Below, piece after piece: positions 33,365 through 45,893 of a stretch of 64,000 nucleotides of DNA. Both the position numbers and the translations under genes were made by a program. The DNA comes from Gloeopeniophorella convolvens (Eukaryota > Basidiomycota > Agaricomycetes > Russulales), in the NCBI GenBank assembly GCA_022496205.1, contig WTXD01000008.1, positions 434,001-498,000 on the forward strand, given 5' to 3'. The stretch's first letter is position 1, and the number at the start of each line of letters is the position of its first letter. The notes beneath the pieces are model-generated. The model was not told where the DNA came from and did no database searches. It saw nothing but the letters and a program-made list of their open reading frames with translations.

Positions 33365-35205
33365 TCAAACATCGAATCTGACAATCTGCTCCCCTCCCCC
33401 TCGGTCGATTCTCACGAGTCGCTTGGCGACGCAGCCGTACAGCACGCGCGTGGTTGCGCTGCCTCCGAACCCATGTGCCTCTGACTTCTCTCGGGAGCTT
33501 AGGATCGCCTTGAGCTTGCCAAGCGGGAGAGAGAATTGCGGTGCGGCTTCAAGGAGAGCGATTAGCATCTGCGCAGTGAGCACTTGCTGGCTGGTCGGCG
33601 GTTGCGAAGAAGCGGATGGGGCGCTTGAGAGAGAAGAAGCAGTTGGGGAGCCAGGGAGGGGGCTTTGTTCAGCCAAGGAATGTAGATGTGCGCTGAAGTG
33701 GAAGGTTAGTAAGTGTGTAGGATTGCATAGACAATAGACCGTACATTGTCTCCTTTGCGCGCGGGGGCCGGGGGGCACCGTTTCCTGACACATTGAATGG
33801 GTTCCCGGGCATGACCAGGTCGCCCACAGTAGCCCATATTTTTGCCTGGAAAGTGTCAGGGAAGAGACACAACCTGTGCGGGAGGGACGCACAACGATAC
33901 GTTCGACGTCGTTTGTAATCCTGATCTTTTTGTTTGGATAAGCATGAGGATCGGTGGTGTCTGCAGGAGGTGGACTGGAGCGCTTGGTGCTCGTTGAGGG
34001 AGTGCTTGGTTCACCTTCTGCTGTGGGCGACGAATGGCTGAGGGCTTCTGAGGGTGGATGCTCGAGCACCACAGTGAGTTCATCGACCTCAACAGCATCC
34101 TCGACGTCTTCAGATGGCCGAGCTGCACGATCGAACGTATCTTCCAAAGCGCCGGAGTCATCATGTAGCATCTCGTCGTCGGGTGGCTCTTGTTCATGAT
34201 ACGATGCATGTGTGGACCCTGAGGGTTTGAAGGGTGCCGCTGGACTCGAGAAGGGCGATGTCATGTTGCCTACATCCAGATCTTCGTCCATGAGTAGCTT
34301 GCCCTTGAACAGCATGGTCCGAGGGGCGCTGGGAGTTGCCCAGAAGGTGTCTTCCAGCGGGTCTGAAGTTACCGACTTTGGTAACTCTGGGGAGTCTGGT
34401 GGCCTTGCCTCCACCTTGGGTGCGGAGCGCTTGGTTTGCAGAGCTACTTTCTACGCCCGGTCAGTCGAGATAGTGCTAGTCGATATTTGAGAACACACCC
34501 GTTTCTGCAGCTGCCCAATCCGCGCCTGGATGTCCCGAATATTCCTTTCCTCTTCGGCCGCCTGGGATTTGGGTGAGAGGGTCCCCGGAGGTTGCGTCGC
34601 TAGTTCCATCTTGACTGAACGGTCAACCCACCAGGACGATCAGTTTATGGGTCTCACATTTCTGAGATTCTCATTCAGTGACTGCATGTCTTCGCGGATT
34701 TGGTGCAGGTGCTCGAGCATCGAGGCTGCTTGTGACCGGACGCGTGGCATGGGCCGGATGCCTGCACTGCAGATATATTGTTCAAATCATAGGGTACAGT
34801 TTACAAGGGGCACACTCACTAGCGATCAATGTATTTCAGGGCAGCCTTTGCGAAGACCTCGGGATCCGGTTCCTTGGGTTGGACAATCATGTCTCTTCGC
34901 GGGACCGAGGGGTACTTCCGAAGAGGCGTCGCGCTAGTGACCTCGATGCGCGTAATTTCTGGAGCCGGGCCGACAGGTGCAGCATCGCGAGGCATGGTAG
35001 GCGCTGAAGGTGACGCTAGAGTGAAGAGACCGAGCTCAGAGGGATCAATGTCGCGGATGAGGTCGCCAAGCGGAGTAGTGAGGACGGCTTGGGTGAAAGG
35101 CCCAGCAGGTGAATGCGACGAGGAGGCTTTGAGAGCAGAGGCGGAAGCCTTGACCGCCTTCATGGTCTGCGTGAGTCTGTCGATTTGTACAATTAGCGAG
35201 GGCAT
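33365..35205 (-). CDS. SPC34: DASH complex subunit Spc34 family, extended
   Basis: Outer-kinetochore protein of the DASH/Dam1 microtubule-coupling complex. Six exons (minus 34820-35205, 34658-34766, 34499-34609, 33893-34450, 33745-33845, 33365-33692) give about 530 residues. The Spc34 signature is near the start: GPFTQAVLTTPLGDLIRDID followed by SELGLFTL (about 35-62). A coiled coil follows across exons 2-3 (SMLEHLHQIREDMQSLNENL; EEERNIRDIQARIGQLQKR). Yeast Spc34 is about 295 residues; here a further ~300 residues follow, acidic then ending in a folded-looking segment (AKIWATVGDLVMPGNPFNVS; LPLGKLKAILSSREK; RVLYGCVAKRLVRIDRGGGE). The N-terminal call is firm; the role of the extension is unknown. 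Confidence 0.72.
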
Positions 35206-35638
35206 TGTAGTCGTTGGCTGAGGAACGCGTCGAGTGACCTGAATTGAACGAAACGCGCGCCCGGAAGGCCCGGATTGTGTTTAGCATCACGTGATTTTAA
35301 ACCTACAATATATTCAGGCTCCCCTGGGCGGCCAGCTTCGGGGAAGAGCCTGAGAGTGCCTCGCAACCCCTGCTTGGCAACGAAATGAAAAATATGCCGT
35401 ACGAGGCGTGCGCGCTCATGTGTTTGCAGTGGTAAAGTTGGACTGCGCGGGTTGTAAGCTGTGAACTTTTTGAGACGCTTCTCGCAGCCGTGCCAGCGCC
35501 CGGCCGTGAGTGCAGTGATCCAGATCAGCCAAGTGGCCCAGCAGTGCACCCTGTCCTCACCATCACCATCAGCCTGGACAGCACCGTTGAGGGTCGGATA
35601 TACCTCGCCCGCTTCTGGTCGCTTGACTCTCTCCCTCA
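35206..35638. promoter_or_regulatory. Divergent promoter, SPC34-like / DOCK gene
   Basis: About 430 bp between divergent starts. CACGTG (E-box) lies at 35288-35293. Upstream plus-strand frames (from 35461 and 35490) lack agreement with the DOCK reading frame and are probably 5' UTR. Confidence 0.45.
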
Positions 35639-38600
35639 ATGCCCATCCCAACTCCACCCAACGCTCCAAGTCGTCCCGCTACCCCCGGACGCGGTGGTGT
35701 CTGGGAGCCACTCCCCTCAATCATATACGGCTACGCTGTACACCCTCTCTCCCCCTCCCATCGCGATACCCGCATATCCAGCCGACCGCGGCTATCCACG
35801 GTTACAGAAGCGTCTACGGCAGAATCCTTCATACACCGCGACGTTGTTGCGTTAGAAGTCGGTGACGAGGTCTATGCCTTCGAGAAGTACATCCCAAGAG
35901 GCAAGGAGACAGAGGGGGTCTGGTACAGAGGGTGCGTCCATCCATCATCTCACAGCACAGCGTCGGGTCTGACCGGCTGCTCCCCAAAGTTATGTCGTCT
36001 GCACCACGCGACGCCCTCCCGTCTCCTGGAATGCATCCTCCGACCCATCGTCGTCAAGGGGCCCAAAGCTCGAAGAGCCTCAGCAAGTTTTCATTGGCAT
36101 CTTCCCCGGTTCACATATCTTCATCCGAGAAGAGCTACCCGATGCCGAGGGCAGCCTGGCCGACGTCGCAGCAGCGTTCCAGGACGGCAAACGTATGAAC
36201 AATGCTGAACCCCCAAGTCCAGGACCACCAGCGTCCCCAAGGAGGAAGACGATGAAGACGCAGCCGCGACCCGCAAATCGTTCAAGCTTGGCCCTCCTCC
36301 TGACCAGGCCAACTCGTCCCGAGCCGGTCTTCCCGTCTACCCTGCAAGCGTTCGCTCCATGTCCCCGACAGAGTCACACAACATGAAGCCCTTGCCTCCT
36401 CGACCATCTCTCAAGTCGAACGATGAGACCGTGTCCGGTGCAGCACAGCCTATCGTTGACGAGATAGCCTCTGCGTTGCGTGAATGGCACATGTTGATGT
36501 TTCAATACCTCGCGCGCAGGGACTACCAGCTCTTCCAAACCGTTCGGGGACACATCGAGGAGCTGCATCTGGGCCGCCGCCAGTTGCTTGCTCATACACT
36601 CAGCGACGAGGAGATCGCCAACCTTCGACGTGACTGCGTCGCTCGCTTGGTCACCGGAAATGTCGTTCAAAACCTAGACGTCATTGTGCGGCATCCGAAT
36701 GGAGGCGGGTTGGTCACTGTGGACGTGGAAGGAGAGATTGACACCCGCAATTGGATGAGCGCAGTGCGCATGTATGCGCTGCAGGCGTCGCTAGCCTATG
36801 CTGATTCCCTACCTGGCGATGCTTCCAAGGGCGGCCCGACATTGAGGTCTCGCCAAAGCCTCGATCTGTTCTTGACCTCTCCTCTACCGACTCCCGCTCA
36901 CTCCGCATTCCCCGAATACACTCGCCCAAAGAACTCCTCCCTTGCATCCTCGCAGGGGTCGGCCAGGGATTTGACCCCCAGGTTCTTCCATGTCTTCCTC
37001 GAGCTACGTGCTTTCGTGGCATCTCCATGTGCCCCAGGCGAAACTGCCGAACTGTGCTTCTCGCTTTATAACAAGAACGAAGCCCGCTTTGTCACGGAGG
37101 ACTTCTGCGTCATCTTGAACCACAACGGTGTGTTGGCGCGGGATCCATCGGCCAGAGTGCGCACACTCTTCACCGACCTCGCACCTTCGGATATCCAGGG
37201 AACTATCTTCCTCGTGTGCAGGGTCGTCCGCAACGGCGCTGTCAAGATCGGGTCGACATTTAGCAGCGGTATTCCTCAGGAGATTGGTCACCGCGGGTCG
37301 CAGAGTTCGACATGGGCAGGGTCCGCGACGGAACTGATATCCAACACGAGTTTCTCGACAGTGGTCGCCGCTGACAGCAGCACGACGTTCCGCAGACCAT
37401 TTGGGTCCGCCGTCCTGGAGCTGAGCCAGCTGAATAAGGTGGTCACGGATCCCGCTGAGGTCTCTTCGACAAAGGAGCACACGATGCCCATCTTCACACC
37501 CGTGAGCGAGGCGACATTCTCCATGCTGCACCAAGACATTATTAGCAATAACACCAAAGAGTTCGAGAAGTCGCCCAGGTATGTTCCACCATTCTGATGG
37601 TTCTTCGCGTGATTTATATGTTTGTTAGGGCGGAGATGATCGCGGTGTCAGTCAAGATATTCCACGGGAATGCACAGACCATAGTGAAGGAGAATACCTC
37701 CTTGCTTCTCGACGCGCCTCTTACCATGCGGCTCGGATTCCCCGACGTTGTCTTCCCTGGCGACGACCGAAACGAACTCTACGTCAAACTGTGGAGTGGC
37801 GACTTCCCATCATCCCACAATAATGCCGCGCGGCGCAGTGTGAGCCCGTTCGTGCGCAACTCCGGGACGTTCACTACCAGTAACATCCAAGTTTCCGTGG
37901 AAGTCCGTGACTCGAACGGGAAGGTCGTAGACAACGTCCTTTCGCAGGGTTCCGGCGAGCCAAACATGAGCCAATTCCACTCGCTGGTCTTCCTCCGGAA
38001 TAATCAGCCGACCTTCGGGGAGCTCATCAAGCTTGTGTTGCCGTGGAACGAGCTGCCACAGTGGCATCTCTTCTTCACCTTCCGGTATCGCAGTTCGGGA
38101 GGCAAGACGGTGAAGATCCTTGCCGGGGAGACGGGCGACAAGCCGTTTGCGTTTGCTTTCCTCCCTTTATTCCCCGACGGACGCGCGCCCCTCGAAGATG
38201 GGAGCCACACCCTCGTTCTGTACCGTGCAGAACGCTTAGCCCAGATCACGCCCGACATGTACCTTGGCGGCACGCCATGGTTAATCGCAGGCCAACGCCC
38301 AGAACAACTTGCCGTTCCCATCGAACTGCAAAAAGTCGCACCTCCCATGCGTGACGCTCTCGTCATTCGGTCGTCTCTATGCTCGACGCGGCACACGCAG
38401 AACCCGGTCCTGTCGCGGCTGCTCAACTGGTCGCAGATCGACGAGAAGGAGCTGCTCTCGGCCGTATTGGTCAAGTTTACGTTCGTTGGGGAGGTCGAGA
38501 TAGTCAAATTCTTGCGCGACATTTTCGACTCCTTGTTCGCCATTATGGTGTCTCCGATTAACCAGTCCGGCGAGATGGATCACTTGGTCTTCAACGCACT

Positions 38601-41600
38601 CGTTACGGTCCTTGGCATCGTGCAGGACAGGCGGTTCAGCAACTTCCAGCCCGTGTTGGACATCTACATTCAGCAGCATTTCAACTGCCCCACAGCGTCC
38701 TCCCACATCATTCATTCGATGAACCGGATGCTCGCAGACCCCACAGGAGCGGAGACTGCCTCGCCACTTCGCGCCGCGCTCAAAGTCTGGCACTACATCT
38801 TCAAGCTCATCGTCAGGTCCCGAGAACTCCAGAAGGCAAGGGAGGCCAGTATGGGAAGCGGCGCAACAGCAGAGCACCTCGAGTCCGCATTCCGGCGTGA
38901 GCTTCGCTCCCACCTGGCGGAAGTCAACAAGATGATGAGCACGACGTCTCCGCCGTCCATCATCGGCACGCAAACGATCGCGCTCCAGCACTTCACGTCC
39001 ATCCTTCCGGAGCTCGCACGCATATTTTCGACCGTCGAGCTCGTATCTATCGCCACTGCGTTCGCGAACACCATCGCGTCCGCCAAGGGCAAGATCGTTG
39101 TGTTCAAGCTGATCATGTACCTCCAGCTCGTCAAGGGCTTCCTGTTCGACAACTCGCAGTCGCGCGCGCTGCTCGTGGAGGCGGTCGTCATTTGGATCAA
39201 GCCCCACTTTGGGCGCTTCGACGAATATTCGCAGACGTCGCCCGGGGACGACGAGAGCGCGATTGACAATGCTAGGGTGTCATGGCTGGAGAGCATCCGG
39301 ATTTGTGTTACGATTATCGCTCTCATGCTGGACAGGCTGCAGCAGCGGTTGGTGGATCCCGAGGTCCTTGCGGACCGCAACGCCCTCCGTCAAGAGCAGG
39401 ACAACATCGACTATCTGCTCTCTTTACTACCGAGGTACGTCCTTCTCACCTGTACACGTTCGGTATACCGCTAATGTACACACCTCTCTCCGCACAGGCT
39501 GCTTGAGGCCTACCGCGAGCTTCAAAGCACACCCAATGCGCACGCTGTTGAGCGCAAACGGACCCCGGCCACTGCGCCTTCGACCACCCTTGTGTCATTC
39601 CCAGAATCGTATCCCTTCTCGCTCGTCGCCCAACTGCCTCGTGTCCCCAAAGGTTTCAACGGCGTCTACCAAGCAGAGGGCCAGGTGCTCTTCAGCCCAG
39701 CGCAGGGAGAGACCGCGATCGTGCTCCTCGTCATCATCCTGTCGTCCCCGAAGAAGTACCTCCTGAGCTTCTTCGACGGGGTTTTCGAGATCGAAGGCCA
39801 GGAGAATTTTGCTGCGCTGCTCATGCAGCTGTTCAGGGTCGGAACGTCGATACTGGACAACGACGCCTGGCCCGCGAACTGGCTGAACGTCAACATCATG
39901 GCGCACAAGGTGCTCGTCAAGATGATGGACTCCATTGCGATCCTACTCGAGAGGCGCTTCATCCCAACCGACAAATCGAGCTTCCAGTTCAACGCTGAGC
40001 TGTGGAGGGAGGCGTTTCAGATGCTGCTGAAGCTCCTCTCTTCCGATCAGCTGGTTATCGAAGAGTTCAGCCCACAGGTGACGTCTCTTGCTTTATAAAT
40101 ACGAGGCTTGGATCTGATATTTTGTCGTGTAGCGTCGTCGCGCGGTATGGAGAATGGCAGGCGACATTCGAGGCGAGGGTGCTGCGATCCTTCAACAACT
40201 GTGGGACGCGCTGGGTTGGCCCGACGATATATCCGAACGAGAGGGAGTCGTCACAAGATATGGTGTACGTTTTCTTTTAGTTACTTCTAATGATTATCCT
40301 CACTTCTCCAAAGGGCTACCAAACGTCGCTGAGCTCCCTCGTCAGCCACGTTGTTAACCTCTGCGTCAGCCATCACGATCTGCTCCGGAGCACTGCCGTG
40401 CAGATCCTCTACAGCATGATCGTCTCGCAGTACCAAGAGAATCAGCACTTCGACGAGATCGAGCACGAGCTTATCAGCAAGCTCGATTCCTTGTTCATGT
40501 CGGATAGCAAGGCGGACGACCTGTCACGCGCATTCTTCATTAGTCAACTGCGCCACCTGTTCGAGACGTCGAATGTGGAAGAGCACCTGCGCGAGAGGGT
40601 ATCGAGCTTCCTGGACTCTGTTGATCTGTTCCTTGAGATGCTGCTCAGTGTGCGGGCCCTCCCTGAAGGCGAAGAGTTTGCCGACGATCGTGTCATCGCT
40701 ACGGTTGGTGCTGTTGCTCGGCGCTCTTCGGCTCGTGTTCACGGGTTTGCAGCTGCGTCTGATGAACTTTATCCGCCGTATCGGCCGCAACGAGATCTAC
40801 ATCAAATACGTGCATCAGCTCGTCAACGTAAGTGTCTTTCTCTGGTCAGATAACAGCATCCGAACATTTTAGTAGATGCACCTGCAATCGCAAAACTACG
40901 TCGAGGCGGCCCTCACGTTGAAGCTGCACGCGGACCTTCACCACTGGGATCTCAATACGTTTGTCGAGCCTATGGAGGACCTCGGGCTGCCGCAGCAGTC
41001 TCAGTTTCACCGGAAGGAGACCCTTTATCTGCTCATTTTGGATTACCTCGGCAAGGGCAAGGCATGGGAAAGTGCAAACGAGATATGCAAAGAGTTGGCT
41101 TATCAGCACACGGAGGTCACCTTCAACTAGTAAGCAAGACACGCCCTACATGCGCATGTCGCTGACCCGGCCTTTCTCAGTGGTCGTCTGGCTGAGATCA
41201 TGCGGCACCAAGCCGCGCTGCTAGAGCACATAGTCACCGACCAACGCTACTACCCTGATTATTTCCGCGTTGCGTTCTTCGGCAACTTCCCTGTGGCGAT
41301 CCGGAACAAGCAGTTCGTAGTAAGTCAGACCCGTGCTGGTGCCTTTCGTATGTTGATGTTGGCCGCAGTATCGCGGCTTTGAATGGGAGAAGATTGGCGC
41401 GTTCTGCGAGCGCATGCTCGCGAAACATGCTGGTGCACAGCTGCTCAGGACTCTTGGAGACCCACCAGTTGACATCCGGTTCGGGAACGACCAATATATC
41501 CAGTGTAGCGCTATCACCCCAGAGCCCGATCAGACCCTACCGATATTCACCAACCCCGACGTGCCCGTCGCTGTCCGGACGTACTACGAGCATTGGTGAG

Positions 41601-42749
41601 TCGCGCAGTCCAAAATTCTGGAGTGAGCACTGATGAAACCTCTGTAGTGCCCTGAACCTATTCAGCTCGTCTCGAACCGTGCCGAAAGTTGACCGCGACG
41701 GAAGCGAAGAAGTATGGATTGAGAAGACCTACTTCACCACCGAAGAGTCTTTCCCCACAGTGCTCAGGCGATCGGAAGTTGTGGCCGTCGAGGTTGTTGA
41801 GATCTCGCCAATCGAGAATGCGCTCCTTGACGTGGAACAGAAGAACAAAGAGCTCGATGCACTGAGCTTGCGGTATTCCTCCTTGGCCAAGATGGCTCAA
41901 GTCATCTCGACGAACCCTCTCTCGATGGCGCTGAATGGCGTTGTCGACGCACCTGCCGGCGGTGGTACGCCGAGCTATCGCAAGACGTTTTTGGCGCCGG
42001 ACTACGTCACGAGGCACCCTGATCGAATAGAGTTTGTGGAAAAGCTTCGCGCTGCCGTGGATCAACAGGTTCGTCATCGCTTCCATTGTTCCGGGTGGAG
42101 GTGCAGGCGCTTAAATGCTCGCTAGGTCCGCATCATCGACAGTTGTTTGCGGCTCCACGGACAACTGTGCCCACCGGAAATGCTGGCATTCCATGAGACA
42201 TTGGAGAAATTCTTCAGGAAGAATTTCCACGAGGAGATCCAGCGTCTCTCCTTCGAGATCCCTCCCGAACGTGGTAATGCGTTGTCTCTCAGACACCCAG
42301 ATATATCGTATGCTCCGTCCCTTGTAGATGCCGTGTCCATTGTCCCATCCAACTCGTCGGTCTCTACCACCCGTGCCCCATTCTCCATCCCTCCTCTCCA
42401 GCTACCAGGGTCTACCATCACGCCACCCCAGTCACCCATTGCCTCCATCTCGGGCTCGAACACACAGCCAACTCGTCTGCAGAAGCACATCGCACACCTC
42501 GCGAAGCACGGGATGAATGGAGTCTCGTCTGGCCCCGGCGGGACCAGCGACCCCGGCCTTGCGCGCAGCGAAACACTTTCCGTGGGCTCGCCGCAAGGCT
42601 CCTTCGTGAACGTCACCGGGACTGCGGGGCCCTCCGCAGGCAACAGTGGCGCATCGTTTGTCGGCAGCATCGGCGGGTCGCTGAAGGGCCGCTTCTCGCG
42701 ATTTGGGAGCCTCAGCTTCGGTCGCCGAGACGGACCTGGGTCATCGTAA
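35639..42749 (+). CDS. DOCK-family Rho/Rac guanine nucleotide exchange factor
   Basis: Large cytosolic activator of Rho-type GTPases, expected in polarity and actin control. Thirteen exons (35639-35931, 35990-36192, 36249-37578, 37629-39434, 39498-40077, 40133-40264, 40314-40703, 40753-40827, 40876-41129, 41181-41319, 41369-41595, 41648-42068, 42126-42749) give about 2157 residues. An SH3-like segment sits near the N-terminus (DVVALEVGDEVYAFEKYIP; EGVWYRGYVVCTT). A DHR-1/C2-like domain follows (RNELYVKLWSGDFP; PQWHLFFTFRYRSSGG). The DHR-2 catalytic region spans about 1560-2000: YVEAALTLKLHADLHHWD, YYPDYFRVAFFGNFP, YRGFEWEKIGAFCERML, ISPIENALLDVEQKNKEL, RLHGQLCPPEMLAFHETLEK. The tail is Ser/Pro-rich. 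The exon 2/3 joint (56-bp intron with a purine-rich acceptor) is the weakest point; the SH3 lets me place the start at MPIPTPPNAPSRP. Confidence 0.9.
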
Positions 42750-43278
42750 TCCCATCGGTGCGCCAGTGTCGCGGGCGGCAGGCCCCTTCGTCTTCGCTCC
42801 TGCAATCTTCTTATCTAAACTTCCTCGGAAGGGACCATTCAGTCGCTTCAAGGAGGGATATTTTTTGCATAAATTTACCATGTATCATCCAGTGCCTCTC
42901 TGTCTTCTATTCGTCTCTAGGATCTCGCAATATTAATAGTAGTGTGTGCGTTGAAAATGCTAATGCCTATTCCGTATTCTAATAAATACATCCGCTGGTA
43001 TTGAGCCTGCCACAAGCGTATCACGGCTGCTTGTCGTGCTGTCGCTGGCGTCAATCGGAGCCACGAATATGTGCCATTATAGACACGGGAAAGGCTACAG
43101 TATGTACAACTCTGATGATCGAGGGGCATAGGGTACTAGTCATATATACGTGTTCATTGGGGGTAAAGATCGAATAAAGCCATGCCTAGAAGGAACCGAC
43201 TATGCTCGACATGGTATCGTCAACAGGCAGATGCTAGAGATACAGAACAGATAGGGCGCGCGTGAAATCGGACGAAGA
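42750..43278. other. Convergent spacer between DOCK and MedA-like genes
   Basis: AT-richer sequence consistent with two facing 3' UTRs (for example AATAAATACA near 42980 and AATAAAG near 43175, possible poly(A) signals on the plus strand). No gene supported. Confidence 0.55.
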
Positions 43279-44738
43279 TCATATAAACTGGGGCGTTGGC
43301 ATGCCATCGTTTGAGTTGTGCTCGTGGATGATCTGGAATTCAAGCGAGTCAACGTTGTGGAATGCGGTCCCAGGGTCGTAAGTAGGGTCGTGGCCGTCGT
43401 CGCCAGCAACGTGAGGCTGAGGCATATGAGGACCCGACAGGTCGCCGCCATCGGAGGGGCCCTGCGCGGTCGGGTCGATCATCCCTTGCAGGTGCAGCTG
43501 TGATGGACTGATATGCGTAGGAGGCGCGAAGGATAATTGGCTCGACCCGATGGACAGGTGCGCACCATCAAAGGTAGCTAGCGGAGCTGGAGGAAATGAA
43601 CTAGGATGCTGAGGGGTATCATAGAAGGCCGGGGCGGGGGGCGTCAAATTTGGCGGTGCGGGTTGGTGTGGCGGCCAGAGGGTCGCATTCTCGGATGCGA
43701 TATCAACGGTGAAGACAGACTGTTCACGTCAAACACAAGTCAGCTGCGATAACACGAGAGACGCGTTTTAAGACGACGCACGTATTTTTGCATTATCTTA
43801 TCTAGGGCCGGCGCGAGTTTTTTCCACTTGAAGACCTTGATGTCTTTCTCGATATGGCGAGGCCTGGGGACAGGGAATCCCATGATCTGCTTAAAGAAAT
43901 GCTCCTGCTCCACTTTAGTTTTAGAAATCGTGATCGGTGCAAACATCTCGAGGTTGCGTCTGATGCGGTTCTTTTCTTCGACGGAAAACGCCTCTTGGAC
44001 GAAGTACTGGAGCAGGTAGATGATGTCCACAGAGGTGACCCATCTCTCGGCCGTCTCGTGGCGATAGATGCAAGATATGACGACCAGGCGTTCGTTATAC
44101 TCTTCTTGGCGGATGGGGCGGGAGGATACCAGCAGATCATCTCCGACATGCTTACGGAAAAAGCGAACCAGCCGCCGTCCGAGGCGCCTCTCTTCATCTG
44201 TCAGATTTTGGCCCATGTCCGCCAGAGATGACATGAATTTGAGGTTGACTGGGGGCATAATACCTTCCTGACTGGCGTCTCGCCGGCGCAAAACCTGCCT
44301 TCGACGCTCTAGGGGTATGTACGTTTGGACAGAGCGCTCTAAGACATGCGTTGACGTATACATCAACACGTAGCCTCGGGGACGGAATATAGAATGCGCA
44401 CCCTCGTCACTATATGCGAACATCCCAACCGGCATAGAGTCAAGAACAGTGTTTACCCCGTCAACCACTTGGATGAAGAGTGGTATATTTTTCTCCGAGG
44501 TATTGTGTCTGCTAAGTTGCGGTGCAATGCCTTCGCACCTCCACTTTTTCCCTAGTTGATGTAGTGTCGTGATAACAGCTCTGGAGCCGAAGACGATGCG
44601 GATGAACAGTACTCGATCCTTCGGGCCTTTGAATTCAATGACTACAGCGACGAGGGTACCGCTAGGGCCCTTAACGGGGCCGTAGTGGGAACAGGAGATC
44701 ATCTCCTGTGGTGATAACTTGGGTGAATGGAAGTCCAT
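43279..44738 (-). CDS. MedA-like developmental regulator (DUF7082)
   Basis: Likely nuclear regulator; relatives such as Medusa of Aspergillus control conidial development and adhesion. Two coding exons (minus 43782-44738, 43279-43719) give 465 residues. It starts MDFHSPKLSPQEMISCSHYG, with KDRVLFIRIVFGSRAVITTL in a first domain. The DUF7082-type region covers about 178-319: EERRLGRRLVRFFRKHVGDD, then IYRHETAERWVTSVDIIYLL and VEQEHFFKQIMGFPVPRPRH. The C-terminus after the intron is Pro/His-rich and probably disordered. An in-frame stop just upstream fixes the start, and a likely 5'-UTR intron (about 44753-44841, GTGAGC...CCAG) separates it from the promoter. DNA binding is suggested for the family but no standard motif is visible. 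Confidence 0.82.
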
Positions 44739-45893
44739 TTCGATCCGCGCTACTGGAATACGACGGGATTAGGGAATTCAAGCTGACAGGGCTGTTGGTC
44801 GTTCTTTGTCATTGTGAATGAACGTGCGATTCAAAGCTCACCTCGAGTTGATTGGGAGAAGACTGGTTGGTATTCGTCCTAGGGAATCCAAACAGAGAGG
44901 GCGTTACGGTCGTGGCGAGGAGGTGGGCGAGCCCGTTTATAGGAGCCGAGGAAAGGGATACGGCTGAGAAAGTGGACCCGCCGTGTCTCGCTAGGAACAA
45001 TGATGTGGGCGAGGTGAGGGAGGAGGAGCTGCGAAACAGGCGGGGCCCGACGGCCTTAATGAAGAGGGCGGGAGCAAAGAGATGAAGACATAAGATCGTG
45101 TCTGGATCTTGGGGCGAATATTGTTCAGCTGGAACCCTGTGAGCGGCGTGGGCTAAACCCCGCTGTTCCGAGCGATCAGGTGCCGTCCGTCTCGGCCACC
45201 ACACATATCGGGTCATTGAGGAGGAGGCCAATGCGAGCTCTTCACAAGCTATGCCGCATGTGCACCGGGCAGCTCGCTGCAGATTGTGGCCCAGGCAAAG
45301 TCGGGCGGTTGGTTAGAAGGAATGAGGAAGCGCGGGGGCGAGTGCCGTTAGCTTATCTGCTGTCATGTCGCGAACGCGGACCTACAAAACCCAAAATCAC
45401 GGAACAATGACCGAGACCAGTTCCAGAGGCCGGACGCATGGTCCCCTTAGGCTAAACCGGGTTTAGCTCGACCACAACGATTGAGGACGGCACACCGGCA
45501 AGCTCCCCTTCCAGACCACAGACAAAGTCTATCTCGATTTACCACTTGACCACCAGGCTTCGGGGTCGACAAGGCACCGGACTTTAACCTACTTTAGCCC
45601 CCCCAAATTATTTCCTGGTAAGCACAACCTCGGCCCATGCAAACGGACACAGAGCTTTCCCCTACCCAAATCAAAGGGGTAACGTTCTTGCGGGTAACGG
45701 GTGTCCCAGCCTCTTCGTCAATGCGCTCGAAATAATTCGCTGCCGCAGCGCATAGACCCGCTTGGCTGATAACCCAAATGCTCACACTCCGAGCCGCCGG
45801 GACCGCAGCCAAGCTTCGACGTAAGTTGAGAGCCATCCAATGCGAAAAAAAAATCGCCGTGGCGGCCTGCGAGCGACTGCTGGTGTGCCACAT
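44739..45893. other. MedA-like 5' UTR/promoter and MED27 3' flank
   Basis: Long upstream region, with a probable 5'-UTR intron at 44753-44841 and an opposing plus-strand frame I do not trust. A GCTAAAC-CGG-GTTTAGC inverted repeat is listed separately. Long 5' regions are common for developmental regulators. Confidence 0.5.
45451..45467. repeat. Short inverted repeat GCTAAAC/GTTTAGC
   Basis: Seven-base perfect arms around CGG, 17 bp in total, in the upstream region of the MedA-like gene. It could be a dimer-binding site, but no matching factor is evident. Confidence 0.5.
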
